DNA from: Vogesella oryzae
GTDB taxonomy: Bacteria; Pseudomonadota; Gammaproteobacteria; Burkholderiales; Chromobacteriaceae
Direction of reading: 5' to 3'
Length of the DNA: 64,000 nt
NCBI RefSeq assembly: GCF_902829295.1
Contig: NZ_CADEPL010000010.1
Span: 71,792 to 135,791, forward strand
In this document: positions 50,103 to 60,079 of the stretch, in pieces
Layout of the letters: each line of letters starts with the position of its first letter
Numbering within the stretch: the first letter of the stretch is position 1
Position numbers and translations under genes: made by a program
Notes under the pieces: model-generated
Database searches by the model: none
What the model was told of the DNA's origin: nothing
What the model saw: the letters and a program-made list of their open reading frames with translations, nothing else

Positions 50103-51232
50103 TGCGCGCCATCCTGCCGCCCGCGATGCTGGGCATCCTCGGCGGCGGCCAGCTAGGCCGCATGTTCGTGACCGCCGCCAAGCGCATGGGCTACCGCGTG
50201 ACCGTGCTGGACCCGGATGCCAGTGCGCCGGCCGCCGAGTTTGCCGATGTGCATCTGTGCGCGCCGTTCGATGACGCCGCCGCGCTGAAAACCCTGGCCG
50301 ATAGCTGTGCCGCGGTGACCACCGAATTCGAGAACGTCAACGCCGACGCCATGCGGCTGCTGGCCAAGACCACGCGCGTGTCGCCGTCCGGTGACTGCGT
50401 GGCCATCGCCCAGGACCGTATCGCCGAGAAGAGCTGGGTGCGCAAGGCCGGTCTGCCGACCGCGCCGTATCTGGCCATCGAAAGCGTGGACGACATCCAG
50501 GTTGATCTGACTCCCTACCTGCCGGGCATCCTCAAGACCGCGCGTCTGGGCTATGACGGCAAGGGCCAGGTGCGGGTGAAAACCGCCGACGAGGCCCGCG
50601 CCGCCTTCGCCAATCTGGGCGGCCAGGCCTGCGTGCTGGAAAAGATGCTGGACCTGAAGCTGGAAGTATCCGCCATCGTCACCCGTGTCAGCACTGCCCA
50701 GGTGGCAGTGTTCCCGGTCGCCGAGAACATCCACAAGGACGGAATCCTCGACGAATCCATCGTGCCGGCGCGCATCGCGCCGGAACTGGCCGCCCGCGCG
50801 CAGCAGTTCGCGGTGCAGCTGGCCGAGGCACTGGATTACATCGGCGTGCTGGCGGTGGAGTTCTTCGTGCTGGGCGACGACAGCCTGGTGGTGAACGAGA
50901 TCGCGCCGCGGCCGCACAACTCCGGCCACTACACCATCGATGCCTGCGCCACCGATCAGTACCAGCAGCAAGTGCGCGCCATGTGCGGCCTGCTGCCGGG
51001 CAAGACCGAGCTGCTGTCGCCGGTGGTGATGGTGAATCTGCTGGGCGATGTGTGGCAGGAAGACGGCGGCGAGCCGAACTGGTCGGTGCTGATGGAAGCG
51101 CCGAACGCCCACCTGCACCTGTACGGCAAGAAGCAGGCACGGGTTGGCCGCAAGATGGGCCACTACTGCGTGCTGGCGGCCAACGTCGACGACGCGCTGG
51201 AGCAGGCGCGCGCGCTGAAAGATACCCTGTAA
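50102..51232 (+). CDS. purK: N5-carboxyaminoimidazole ribonucleotide synthase
   Basis: A 376-residue ATP-grasp enzyme that carboxylates AIR with bicarbonate and ATP to give N5-CAIR for PurE. The start LGILGGGQLGRMFVTAAKRMGYRVTVLDPD, the TTEFENV motif and the ATP-grasp part with VNEIAPRPHNSGHYTIDAC are diagnostic. Overlap with purE indicates coupling. One repeat copy (51143-51152) and one variant (51176-51184) are near the 3' end. Confidence 0.95.
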   Translation: MRAILPPAMLGILGGGQLGRMFVTAAKRMGYRVTVLDPDASAPAAEFADVHLCAPFDDAAALKTLADSCAAVTTEFENVNADAMRLLAKTTRVSPSGDCVAIAQDRIAEKSWVRKAGLPTAPYLAIESVDDIQVDLTPYLPGILKTARLGYDGKGQVRVKTADEARAAFANLGGQACVLEKMLDLKLEVSAIVTRVSTAQVAVFPVAENIHKDGILDESIVPARIAPELAARAQQFAVQLAEALDYIGVLAVEFFVLGDDSLVVNEIAPRPHNSGHYTIDACATDQYQQQVRAMCGLLPGKTELLSPVVMVNLLGDVWQEDGGEPNWSVLMEAPNAHLHLYGKKQARVGRKMGHYCVLAANVDDALEQARALKDTL

Positions 51233-51239
51233 GGATTCA

Positions 51240-51273
51240 GGCGATGCCCATAAGGCATCGCCTTTTGTTTTTG
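51240..51273 (+). terminator. Hairpin terminator or attenuator between purK and purC
   Basis: GGCGATGCC and GGCATCGCC form a 9-bp stem with a CATAA loop, then TTTTGTTTTT. It lies between purK and purC, so purC is either transcribed separately or read through. Confidence 0.8.
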
Positions 51274-51286
51274 TGAAGGAAGTTTC

Positions 51287-52153
51287 ATGAGCCAACTGAC
51301 CAGCCTGAAGAAAATCTACTCGGGTAAAGTGCGCGACCTGTACGAGATCGACGACAAGCGCATGCTGATGATCGCCAGCGACCGCCTGTCGGCGTTCGAC
51401 GTGATTCTGGACGACCCGATCCCGGGCAAGGGCCAGATTCTGACCGCCATCTCCAACTTCTGGTTCGAGACGCTGAAAGACGTGGTGCCCAACCACCTGA
51501 CCGGTGACAAGCCGGAAGACGTGGTGTCGGCAGAAGACCTGCCGCTGGTGGCCGGTCGCGGCGTGGTGGCCAAGCGCCTGAAACCGGTAATGATCGAAGC
51601 CGTGGTGCGCGGCTATCTGGCCGGCTCCGGCTGGAAGGAATACCAGAAGTCCGGCACCGTGTGCGGCATCCAGCTGCCGGCCGGGCTGAAGGAATCCAGC
51701 AAGCTGCCGCAGCCGATCTTCACCCCGTCTACCAAGGCGGCGGTAGGCGATCACGACGAGAACATCACCTTCGCGCAGTGCGAGGCCATCGTCGGTGCCG
51801 AACTGGCGGCCAAGGTGCGCGACACCGCCATCCTGCTGTACCAGACCGCGTCCGAATTCGCCGCCAAGCGCGGCATCATCATCTGCGATACCAAGTTCGA
51901 ATTCGGCCTCGACGAAGACGGCACCCTGGTGCTGATGGACGAGGCGCTGACCCCGGATTCCAGCCGCTTCTGGCCGGCTGACAGCTACGCCGAAGGCAGC
52001 ACCCCGCCGTCGTTCGACAAGCAGTTCGTGCGCGACTGGCTGGAAGCCTCCGGCTGGAACAAACAGCCGCCGGCCCCGGCCGTGCCGCTGGAGGTGCGCG
52101 AGAAGACCGCTGCCAAGTACCGCGAAGCGCTGGAGCGTCTGACCGGCAACTGA
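51287..52153 (+). CDS. purC: Phosphoribosylaminoimidazole-succinocarboxamide synthase
   Basis: A 288-residue SAICAR synthetase joining CAIR and aspartate with ATP. The start [44 protein letters not shown] and the later [15 protein letters not shown] and [13 protein letters not shown] are family signatures. At 288 residues it is the longer, fungal-like form also found in Neisseriales and other betaproteobacteria, unlike the 237-residue E. coli type. A terminator follows. Confidence 0.95.
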   Translation: MSQLTSLKKIYSGKVRDLYEIDDKRMLMIASDRLSAFDVILDDPIPGKGQILTAISNFWFETLKDVVPNHLTGDKPEDVVSAEDLPLVAGRGVVAKRLKPVMIEAVVRGYLAGSGWKEYQKSGTVCGIQLPAGLKESSKLPQPIFTPSTKAAVGDHDENITFAQCEAIVGAELAAKVRDTAILLYQTASEFAAKRGIIICDTKFEFGLDEDGTLVLMDEALTPDSSRFWPADSYAEGSTPPSFDKQFVRDWLEASGWNKQPPAPAVPLEVREKTAAKYREALERLTGN

Positions 52154-52172
52154 ACGTTGGCCGCAAGCTGAC

Positions 52173-52209
52173 TTGAAAACCCGTGCGCGCAACCGCACGG
52201 GTTTTTTGT
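52173..52209 (+). terminator. Terminator after purC
   Basis: AACCCGTGCG and CGCACGGGTT form a 10-bp stem with a short loop, followed by T5. A repeat copy (52156-52165) lies between the purC stop and the hairpin. Confidence 0.85.
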
Positions 52210-52304
52210 TGCTGCCCGTCAGGCTGCAGACTGGTGCGGAATCAAACCGCGGACAGTCGCTTGATGGCATACTTGCGCCTTTCCGCCGTATCCGGAGTTT
52301 TTCG

Positions 52305-52886
52305 ATGGCGACATCGCAGCCCCCCCTGTCTACCGAACGTTTGCAACTGTTGCCGGCCGAGTCCGCCTGGGCCCGCGCGGTGCTGGATTACCAGCTGCGC
52401 AACCGCGAACATTTCGCGCCGTGGGAGCCGACGCCGGGCGGGATGTATTACTCCGAATTCTTCTGGTCGATGCGCATGCGCCAGCGCGAGGAAGACTGGC
52501 GTGAAGGTCGCGGCGCCACCTTTCTGCTGATGCGCGACAAGGAGCCGGGGCGGGTGATCGGCATGATCACCATCAGCAATATCGTGCGCGGGGTGTTCCA
52601 GGCCTGCCATCTGGGCTACGGGCTGGACAAGGATTGTGAAGGCCAGGGCCTGATGCGCGAGGCGCTGGAGGCGGTGGTGCAGTTCGCCTTTACCAATCTT
52701 CGTCTGCACCGGGTACAGGCCAATTACCAGCCGCATAATGTGCGCAGCGCCGGCCTGCTCAAGCGGCTGGGCTTCCAGATCGAAGGCCAGGCGCGGGACT
52801 ACCTGTTCCTCAACGGTGCCTGGCGCGACCACGTGCTGACCTCGCGCTGCAATCCCGACTACGACGCCCGTCCGCTGCAGGCCTGA
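52305..52886 (+). CDS. RimJ/RimL-like N-acetyltransferase
   Basis: A 193-residue GNAT protein of the acetyltransferase-3 group, related to RimJ, which acetylates the N-terminal alanine of ribosomal protein S5. The acetyl-CoA region is HLGYGLDKDCEGQGLMREALEAVVQFAFTNLRLHRVQANYQPHNVRSAGLLKRLGFQIEG. ATG 52305 is chosen since the protein begins TERLQLLPAE shortly after; the longer ORF crosses the purC terminator. The exact substrate is not certain. Confidence 0.87.
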   Translation: MATSQPPLSTERLQLLPAESAWARAVLDYQLRNREHFAPWEPTPGGMYYSEFFWSMRMRQREEDWREGRGATFLLMRDKEPGRVIGMITISNIVRGVFQACHLGYGLDKDCEGQGLMREALEAVVQFAFTNLRLHRVQANYQPHNVRSAGLLKRLGFQIEGQARDYLFLNGAWRDHVLTSRCNPDYDARPLQA

Positions 52887-53010
52887 TCCTGCCGGTGCGC
52901 AGCGTTGGCCGTAGGGCTTATCTCGCGCGCTAAATTCTGCCAAACTGGGGGCATCATGCGGTCAACGTTGTTGATTGGCCGCGATCTTGTCTAGCGAGAA
53001 CGCCGCCCCG

Positions 53011-53925
53011 ATGCAAACCTTCACCCTGCAAGCCAGTGACGACAGCACCATCCACGGCCAGTGCTGGCTGCCAGATGGCACGCCGCGCGCGACGGTGGTG
53101 ATCAGCCACGGCATGAGCGAGCACGCCGCCCGTTACGCGCCGCTGGCCGCCGAGCTGGTTGCCGCCGGCTACGCGGTGTATGCCCACGACCATCGCGGCC
53201 ACGGCCGCTATGCGCCGGTGCCGGGCTGGTTTGCCGCCCGCGGCGGCTGGGAGCAGGTGGTGGATGACCTGCGCTGCGTGGTGGATTACGCCCGTGGCCA
53301 GCACGATTGCCCATTGATCCTGTACGGCCACAGCATGGGCAGCTTCATCGCGCGCAGTTTCCTGCTGCATTACGGCCAACGTCTGGACGGCCTGGTGCTG
53401 TCGGCGACCGGCTACCGCCAGAGCTGGCTGGCGCGGCTGATGCGGCGGGTGTCCCGGCTGGTCGGCCGGCTGAACGGTACGGCACGGCCCAGCCCGTTCA
53501 TGACCGCACTGGTGTTCGGCAGCTTCAACCTCGGTTTCATGCCGACCCGGACCAAGCTGGACTGGCTCAGCCGCGATCCGGCGGCGGTGGATGCCTACAT
53601 CGCCGACCCGCTGTGCGGGCAGTTTCCCACCCCGCAACTGTGGAGCGACCTGTTCGGCGGCATCGTGGCGATGGAGGCCGGCGAGGCCGACGGCACGGCG
53701 CTGCCGAAAGATTGCCCGGTATGGTTGCAGGCCGGCAGCCGCGATCCGGTCAGCCTCGGCAAGTTCGGCTTGGGGCAGTTGGCCGCACGCTATCGCCGCG
53801 CCGGCATGCGCGATGTCACGGTGACGGTGTACCCGGGCGGGCGTCACGAGATGCACCACGAGACCAATCGCGACCAGTTCCGCGCCGATCTGCTGGCCTG
53901 GCTCAACCGGGTCAGCGCGCACTGA
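53011..53925 (+). CDS. Alpha/beta hydrolase, monoacylglycerol-lipase-like
   Basis: A 304-residue serine hydrolase of the lysophospholipase/MGL (Hydrolase_4) type. HGMSEHAARYAPLAAELVAAGYAVYAHDHRGHG is the oxyanion-hole region, LYGHSMGSFIARSFLL contains the nucleophile Ser, SRDPVSLGK the acid Asp and GRHEMHHE the catalytic His. It probably cleaves monoacylglycerols or lysophospholipids in the cytoplasm. ATG 53011 is favoured by homology; an in-frame start at 52975 adds 12 residues. One repeat copy (53778-53787). Confidence 0.88.
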   Translation: MQTFTLQASDDSTIHGQCWLPDGTPRATVVISHGMSEHAARYAPLAAELVAAGYAVYAHDHRGHGRYAPVPGWFAARGGWEQVVDDLRCVVDYARGQHDCPLILYGHSMGSFIARSFLLHYGQRLDGLVLSATGYRQSWLARLMRRVSRLVGRLNGTARPSPFMTALVFGSFNLGFMPTRTKLDWLSRDPAAVDAYIADPLCGQFPTPQLWSDLFGGIVAMEAGEADGTALPKDCPVWLQAGSRDPVSLGKFGLGQLAARYRRAGMRDVTVTVYPGGRHEMHHETNRDQFRADLLAWLNRVSAH

Positions 53926-53999
53926 GCGCATAAGCGCAGCCGCATGCGACAAGCGCCTGCCACGTGAGGTGGACAGGCGCTGGTGGTTGCCGGGCCGAT

Positions 54000-54563
54000 C
54001 TAGCTGCGCGGCACGATCTGCTGCACGCTGCCGTCCAGCGCCATCAGATAGGTTTGCACCTGCAGCTGCGGGTACTTGGCCAGAATCTGTTGCCGCAACT
54101 GCATCAGCGTTTCGGCATGCACCTTGGTCTCGACATCCGGCAGCTGGCCGAAGTCCTGGCCGAGCACCACCTTGTAGGCGCCGCAGTCGCGATGGTCGAG
54201 GATGATGACCTGGTGGATATGGTGCAGATCGATGGCGACCTGCAGGTGCTCCCAGAACGCGGTATTCCACGCCGGGAACTTGGGGGTGATCGCCCCCAGC
54301 GCCGCACCGGCCAGCACCACGTGATCGTACTTGTTGCGCATGCCCATGCCGGCCATGAAACGCTCGGTATCATCCACCAGCCGGTAGTCCATGCACGACA
54401 GCAGCAGCGCGTCGGTGCCGCCGGCAGCCAGCGCGGTCCGTGGCAGGAAACTGCCCAGCAACACGGCGCCACCACCCAGCGCGCCCAGGCGCAGGAACTC
54501 GCGGCGACCGAGTGTCTGTCGTTCGGCGTTATCGGTATGGCAGCTTGGCTGGCACATGGTCAC
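54000..54563 (-). CDS. Tat-exported beta-carbonic-anhydrase-like protein
   Basis: A 187-residue protein with a twin-arginine signal (RREFLRLGALGGGAVLLGS, Arg at ~20-21, cleavage near LAAG) followed by a compact carbonic-anhydrase-like domain. The zinc ligands and dyad expected for beta-carbonic anhydrases are visible: C-x-D-x-R in LSCMDYRL and H-x-x-C in LDHRDCGAY. The mature domain, about 140 residues, is shorter than typical enzymes (about 200). It would act in the periplasm, where bicarbonate/CO2 exchange or another metal-dependent role is possible. Divergent from fadH. Confidence 0.75.
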   Translation of the reverse strand: MTMCQPSCHTDNAERQTLGRREFLRLGALGGGAVLLGSFLPRTALAAGGTDALLLSCMDYRLVDDTERFMAGMGMRNKYDHVVLAGAALGAITPKFPAWNTAFWEHLQVAIDLHHIHQVIILDHRDCGAYKVVLGQDFGQLPDVETKVHAETLMQLRQQILAKYPQLQVQTYLMALDGSVQQIVPRS

Positions 54564-54628
54564 TCCCTGTTCGCGTTATGGTGCTTAATTGTAAGCCAGT
54601 GTCGTGGCCGGCACAGTACGGCCGTTGA

Positions 54629-55433
<805 letters not shown>

Positions 55434-56948
55434 ACCAACCAGTTCATCGCCCGCCACACCAACAAGCGTACAGACCGCTGGGGTGGCAGCTTCGAAAACC
55501 GCATCCGTTTTGCGCTGGAAGTGCTGCGTGCGGTGCGTGCCGCGGTTGGCCGCGAGTTCATCATCATCTACCGGCTGTCGATGCTGGATCTGGTGCAGGA
55601 CGGCAGCAATTTCGACGAGGTGGTGGCGCTGGCGCAGGAAGTGGAACAAGCCGGCGCCACCATTATCAACACCGGCATCGGCTGGCACGAGGCGCGGGTG
55701 CCGACCATCGCCACCAGCGTGCCGCGCGGCGGCTTTGCCTGGGTCACCAAAAAGCTGATGGGCAAGGTGGGCATCCCGCTGATCACCACCAACCGCATCA
55801 ACACCCCGGAAGTGGGCGAGCAGATTCTGGCTGACGGCTGTGCCGACATGGTGTCGATGGCGCGGCCGTTCCTGGCCGATGCCGAGTTCGTGCTGAAAGC
55901 GGCACAGGGCCGCAGCGACGAGATCAACACCTGTATCGGCTGCAACCAGGCCTGCCTGGACCACATCTTCCAGGGCAAGCTCACCAGCTGCCTGGTCAAC
56001 CCGCGCGCCTGCCGCGAGACCGAGCTCAACTACCTGCCGGTGACCACGCGCAAGAAACTGGCGGTGGTGGGGGCCGGCCCGGCCGGCATGGCGTTTGCCA
56101 CCATCGCCGCCGAGCGCGGCCACGATGTCACCCTGTTCGATGCGGCTGGCGAAGTCGGCGGCCAGTTCAACGTCGCCAAGCGTATTCCGGGCAAGGAAGA
56201 GTTCCACGAGACGCTGCGCTACTTCGCGCGCCGCATCGAGCTGACCGGCGTAAAGTTGCGGCTGAACACCCGCGTGGCGGCGGCCGATCTGACCGGCTTC
56301 GATGAAGTGGTGCTGGCGACCGGCATCGCGCCGCGCACGCCGGACATTCCGGGGGTCGACCATCCCAAGGTGCTCAACTATCTGGACGTGCTCAAGCACG
56401 GCAAGCCGGTTGGCCGCAAGGTCGCCATTATCGGTGCCGGCGGCATCGGCTTCGATACCGCCGAGTTCCTGACCCACGAGGGCAAGTCGCCATCGCTGGA
56501 TACTGCCGCCTTCATGCGCGAATGGGGGGTGGACATGGACATCGCCACCGCCGGCGGTCTGGCGGCAGGCGGCCCGCAGCCGCATCCCAGCCCGCGCGAG
56601 GTTTACCTGCTGCAACGCAAGAGCAGCAAGGTGGGCGAGGGCCTGGGCAAGACCACCGGCTGGATCCATCGCAGCAGCCTGCAGATGAAGCAGGTGAAGA
56701 TGATTCCGGGCGTCAGCTACGAGCGTATCGACGATGCCGGCCTGCACGTGACCATCAAGGGCGAGCCGCAGCTGCTGGCGGTGGACAACATCATCATCTG
56801 TGCCGGCCAGGACCCGCTGCGCGAACTGCAGCAACCGCTGCTGGCTGCTGGCAAGCCGGTGCATCTGATCGGCGGCGCCGATGTGGCAGCGGAGCTGGAC
56901 GCCAAGCGCGCCATCGATCAGGGCGCAAGGTTGGCCGCAAGCATCTAA
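55434..56948 (+). CDS. fadH: 2,4-dienoyl-CoA reductase, C-terminal part (split by an assembly artefact)
   Basis: The remaining 504 residues of FadH, starting NQFIARHTNKRTDRWGG. IINTGIGWHEARVPTIATSVPRGGF is the active-site region, CIGCNQACLDHIF with a later Cys binds the [4Fe-4S] cluster, GAGPAGMAFATIAAERG binds FAD and GAGGIGFDTAEFL binds NADPH. Together with the 155-residue N-terminal part and about 15 missing residues the total is ~674, equal to E. coli FadH (672). The gene is therefore probably whole in the organism. Two repeat copies (56409-56418 and 56930-56939), the latter in the last codons. Confidence 0.9.
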   Translation, partial: TNQFIARHTNKRTDRWGGSFENRIRFALEVLRAVRAAVGREFIIIYRLSMLDLVQDGSNFDEVVALAQEVEQAGATIINTGIGWHEARVPTIATSVPRGGFAWVTKKLMGKVGIPLITTNRINTPEVGEQILADGCADMVSMARPFLADAEFVLKAAQGRSDEINTCIGCNQACLDHIFQGKLTSCLVNPRACRETELNYLPVTTRKKLAVVGAGPAGMAFATIAAERGHDVTLFDAAGEVGGQFNVAKRIPGKEEFHETLRYFARRIELTGVKLRLNTRVAAADLTGFDEVVLATGIAPRTPDIPGVDHPKVLNYLDVLKHGKPVGRKVAIIGAGGIGFDTAEFLTHEGKSPSLDTAAFMREWGVDMDIATAGGLAAGGPQPHPSPREVYLLQRKSSKVGEGLGKTTGWIHRSSLQMKQVKMIPGVSYERIDDAGLHVTIKGEPQLLAVDNIIICAGQDPLRELQQPLLAAGKPVHLIGGADVAAELDAKRAIDQGARLAASI

Positions 56949-56969
56949 GCCAGCACGCGGTAAGCAAAG

Positions 56970-56996
56970 CGGCCGGGAATCCCGGCCGTTTTGCAT
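56970..56996 (+). terminator. Terminator after fadH
   Basis: CGGCCGGGA and TCCCGGCCG form a 9-bp stem with a very short loop, followed by TTTTGCATTT, 22 bases after the fadH stop. Confidence 0.8.
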
Positions 56997-57283
56997 TTCT
57001 GCCGTGCCGGCGACAGCGGCTCATGCTGTCGTCGGGATACGACAGCAGCGCGTGCCATGGGCATAGAACCGGACATGTTTGCGTTTTGTCATAAACCGCG
57101 TTTATCGAATAGATACAGTGATCTGCCGCTTTGCTATTAGCGGCAGTGCATGGCCCCCAGTGCGGGCTGACGACCCGATTTTTAAAATGGCTGGCATGCA
57201 GTGCATCTGCCTGCCAGTGGCCAAGGATTCCGTGCCGCCATGTGGCGGCCTGCCTGGCGGCAACCGCCGGAATTTCGCTGATC
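56997..57283 (+). other. Leader region of the GGDEF-EAL gene
   Basis: A 287-base non-coding stretch. CGACAGC occurs at 57011 and 57040 with its complement GCTGTCG at 57025 between them, so two alternative hairpins can form. A second hairpin, CTGCCGCT (57123-57130) with AGCGGCAG (57139-57146), follows an AT-richer part (57070-57115) that may hold the promoter. No known riboswitch pattern was recognised. Confidence 0.45.
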
Positions 57284-60073
57284 ATGATTCGACTCTTGAG
57301 CGCTTACCTCACGTCATGGCAAATGCTTCCGCGCTTGCTCTGGACGCAGCTGGCTGTGCTGCTGTGGCTGCAATGGCAAGGTTGGCCGCATGGCGTGCCG
57401 GCCTGGTCCTGGCCGCTGCTGCTGGCCGCAACCCTCTGGCTGGGCATGCTGTTCCGGCGGCAAGACTGGCGTATGCGAGTGCTGGCAAGCAAAGCGCAGG
57501 CGCAGGCAGCAGGGGCATTGCTAGAGCGTTTGCCGGAAGCCGGTGCCGATGCGCTGGCGCAGCTGGCCGCGGCATGTAATGCCATGACGGCCCAGCGCCA
57601 GGATGCGCGTCATGGGCTGTATCAGGGGCGCAACTTCGCCGACCTGTTGTTGCAGGGTATTCCGTTGCCGGTGTTTTACCAGGATCTGCATGGCCGCTAT
57701 CTGGGCTGCAACGAAGCCTTCAGCCGCGCTACCGGCCTGTCGCCGCAGGCTATCAGCGGGCGCAATGCCGACGAGCTGTGGGGCGAGGCGCAGGCAGCGC
57801 TACACCGGCAGCACGATGCTGCGCTGCTGCGCGGCGAGCCGCGCCAAGAATACCCGGGCGAACTGTGTGACGGCGATGGCCGCGTGCGCCAGGTGGTGTT
57901 TTCCAAGAACGTGTTCTACGACGCCGACGGCCACGCGGCCGGCGTCATCGGCGTCTGGAACGATATCAGCGAGCTGCGCGCGGCGGAAAACCGGCTGCGC
58001 TTGCTGGCCGGGGTGTTCAAGCATACCCGCGAAGGCATCGCCATCATCGACCGGCGCGGCGTCATCCTGGATGCCAATCGCGCCTTGTGCGATATCAGCG
58101 GCTTTGCCCGCGAGGCCTTGCTGGCAACCCGCCTGCAGCAGTTCTATGCCGGTGGCAACGAGGCGCATTTTTACGGCCAGCTGCGGCAGGGGCTGCGGGA
58201 AGGCGGCTACTGGCATGGCGAAGTGCTGACCCGGCGCAGCAACGGCAGCTGCTATCCGGTATTGCTGTCGGTGTCGCGGGTGCAGGATGCCGATGGCCGC
58301 CTGCGCAACTACATCGCGGTGTTTACCGATATCAGCATCCTGAAAGAGCAGGAGCAGCGGCTCGATCGCATGGCGCATCACGACCCGCTGACCCAGCTAC
58401 CCAACCGCGTGTTGCTGGCCGAGCGCATGCAGCTGGCGTTTGCCCATGCTCGCGACAGCGGCCTGTACCAGGCCATCTGCTTCATGGATCTGGATGGTTT
58501 CAAGCGCGTCAACGACCGCTTCGGCCACGAGCACGGCGACCAGCTGTTGATCCAGGTTGCCGGCCGGCTGCGCGATGCGCTGCGCGGCAGCGATACCGTG
58601 GCGCGGCTGGGGGGCGACGAGTTCGCGCTGGTGCTGACCGCATTGCCGGATGTGGCCGCCTGCCATCGCAGCCTGCAGCGCTTGCTGGACATCGTGGCGC
58701 AGCCGTATGACCTGTCCGGTATCCAGGTGCAGATTACCGCCAGCATCGGCGTGGCGCTGTATCCGCAGGACGAGGACGACCCGGACACCCTGCTGCGCCA
58801 TGCCGACCAGGCGATGTATCAGGCCAAGGAACAGGGGCGTAACGGCTACCGCATCTTCGATGCCGAGCATGACCGCCGCCGCCGCAGCCGCAAGGAAAGC
58901 CAGGACCGGCTGCAGCAGGCGCTGGCGCACAACGAACTGCAGCTGTACTACCAGCCCAAGGTAAATATGCGCAGCGGCCAGGTGGTGGGGGCGGAAGCGC
59001 TGCTGCGCTGGCATCACCCGCAGCTTGGCGTGCTGGCGCCGGGAGCGTTTCTGGCCGACATTGAGGACAGCGAGCTGGATATTCCGCTGGGCGAGTGGGT
59101 GCTGCGCACCGCGCTGGCGCAGATGCAGGCGTGGCGTAGCCGCGGTCTGCTGCAGGGGGTGAGCGTGAATATTTCCGCCTTTCATTTGCAGCAGCCGGAC
59201 TTTGCCAGCCGCATGGCGCAGATCCTGCTGGATTACCCGGATGTGCCGCGCGACATGCTGGAGATCGAGGTGCTGGAAAGCACCGCGCTATCCGATCTGG
59301 AGCGGGTGATCGCGCTGATGCGCGAATGCCAGGCACTGGGGGTGCGCTTCGCGCTGGATGACTTCGGCACCGGTTACTCCTCGCTGCTGTACCTGAAGCG
59401 GCTGCCGGCGGACAAGCTGAAGATCGACCAGTCCTTCATCCGCAATATGCACGAGGACACCGACGATCTGGCCATCGTGCAAGGCATCATCGGCCTGTCC
59501 GGCGCCTTCAACCGCCACCAGGTGGCGGAAGGGGTGGAGACCGAAGAGCACGGCAAGCTGCTGCTGTATCTGGGCTGCGAGGTGGCGCAGGGCTACGGCA
59601 TTGCCCGACCGATGCCGGCGGACAGTTTCTTTGACTGGGTACGCAAGTGGCAGGGTAATCCGGTGTGGGAATATGCCGGCCGCCAGCGCTGGTCGCAGCA
59701 GGATATCGCGCTGTTCCGGCTGGAGCTGGCCTACCGCGCCACGCTGGGACGACTGCTGGAGTTGGCCGCCGGCGACGGCGGCCCCGGCGACTGGGATGCC
59801 GCCAGCTATGCCGATTTCGCCTGCTGGTATCTGGAAGAAGGCCAGCGGGGCTATGGACAGAATCCGCACTATCGCGAGCTGGGCGAGCAGCTACAGGCGA
59901 TCGGCAGCCATAGCTTTACCCTGTGGCAGGCCTTGCAGCAGGGTGATGCCGCCGAGGTGGCCAGCAGCGTGCCGGAACTGATGCGCTTGCGCGATGCGCT
60001 GACCGCGACGGTGCGTTGTCTGTTGCCCGGCCACAGCGTCTCCAGCCGGCACAACGAGCATTTCGATATCTAG
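57284..60073 (+). CDS. Membrane-linked PAS-PAS-GGDEF-EAL c-di-GMP signalling protein
   Basis: A 929-residue protein. Two N-terminal hydrophobic stretches (~12-30 and ~36-52) may anchor it; then two PAS domains (~115-235 and ~240-365), a GGDEF domain (~365-535) with intact LGGDEFAL and an inhibitory RxxD site (RGSD) five residues before it, and an EAL domain (~545-795) with AEALLRW, DDFGTGYSSL and KIDQSFI intact. Both synthesis and breakdown of c-di-GMP are possible. The last ~110 residues (CWYLEEGQRGYGQNPHYRELGEQLQAIGSHSF) resemble a CZB-type zinc-binding sensor tail. One repeat copy (57381-57390). Confidence 0.9.
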   Translation: MIRLLSAYLTSWQMLPRLLWTQLAVLLWLQWQGWPHGVPAWSWPLLLAATLWLGMLFRRQDWRMRVLASKAQAQAAGALLERLPEAGADALAQLAAACNAMTAQRQDARHGLYQGRNFADLLLQGIPLPVFYQDLHGRYLGCNEAFSRATGLSPQAISGRNADELWGEAQAALHRQHDAALLRGEPRQEYPGELCDGDGRVRQVVFSKNVFYDADGHAAGVIGVWNDISELRAAENRLRLLAGVFKHTREGIAIIDRRGVILDANRALCDISGFAREALLATRLQQFYAGGNEAHFYGQLRQGLREGGYWHGEVLTRRSNGSCYPVLLSVSRVQDADGRLRNYIAVFTDISILKEQEQRLDRMAHHDPLTQLPNRVLLAERMQLAFAHARDSGLYQAICFMDLDGFKRVNDRFGHEHGDQLLIQVAGRLRDALRGSDTVARLGGDEFALVLTALPDVAACHRSLQRLLDIVAQPYDLSGIQVQITASIGVALYPQDEDDPDTLLRHADQAMYQAKEQGRNGYRIFDAEHDRRRRSRKESQDRLQQALAHNELQLYYQPKVNMRSGQVVGAEALLRWHHPQLGVLAPGAFLADIEDSELDIPLGEWVLRTALAQMQAWRSRGLLQGVSVNISAFHLQQPDFASRMAQILLDYPDVPRDMLEIEVLESTALSDLERVIALMRECQALGVRFALDDFGTGYSSLLYLKRLPADKLKIDQSFIRNMHEDTDDLAIVQGIIGLSGAFNRHQVAEGVETEEHGKLLLYLGCEVAQGYGIARPMPADSFFDWVRKWQGNPVWEYAGRQRWSQQDIALFRLELAYRATLGRLLELAAGDGGPGDWDAASYADFACWYLEEGQRGYGQNPHYRELGEQLQAIGSHSFTLWQALQQGDAAEVASSVPELMRLRDALTATVRCLLPGHSVSSRHNEHFDI

Positions 60074-60079
60074 TGGCGG

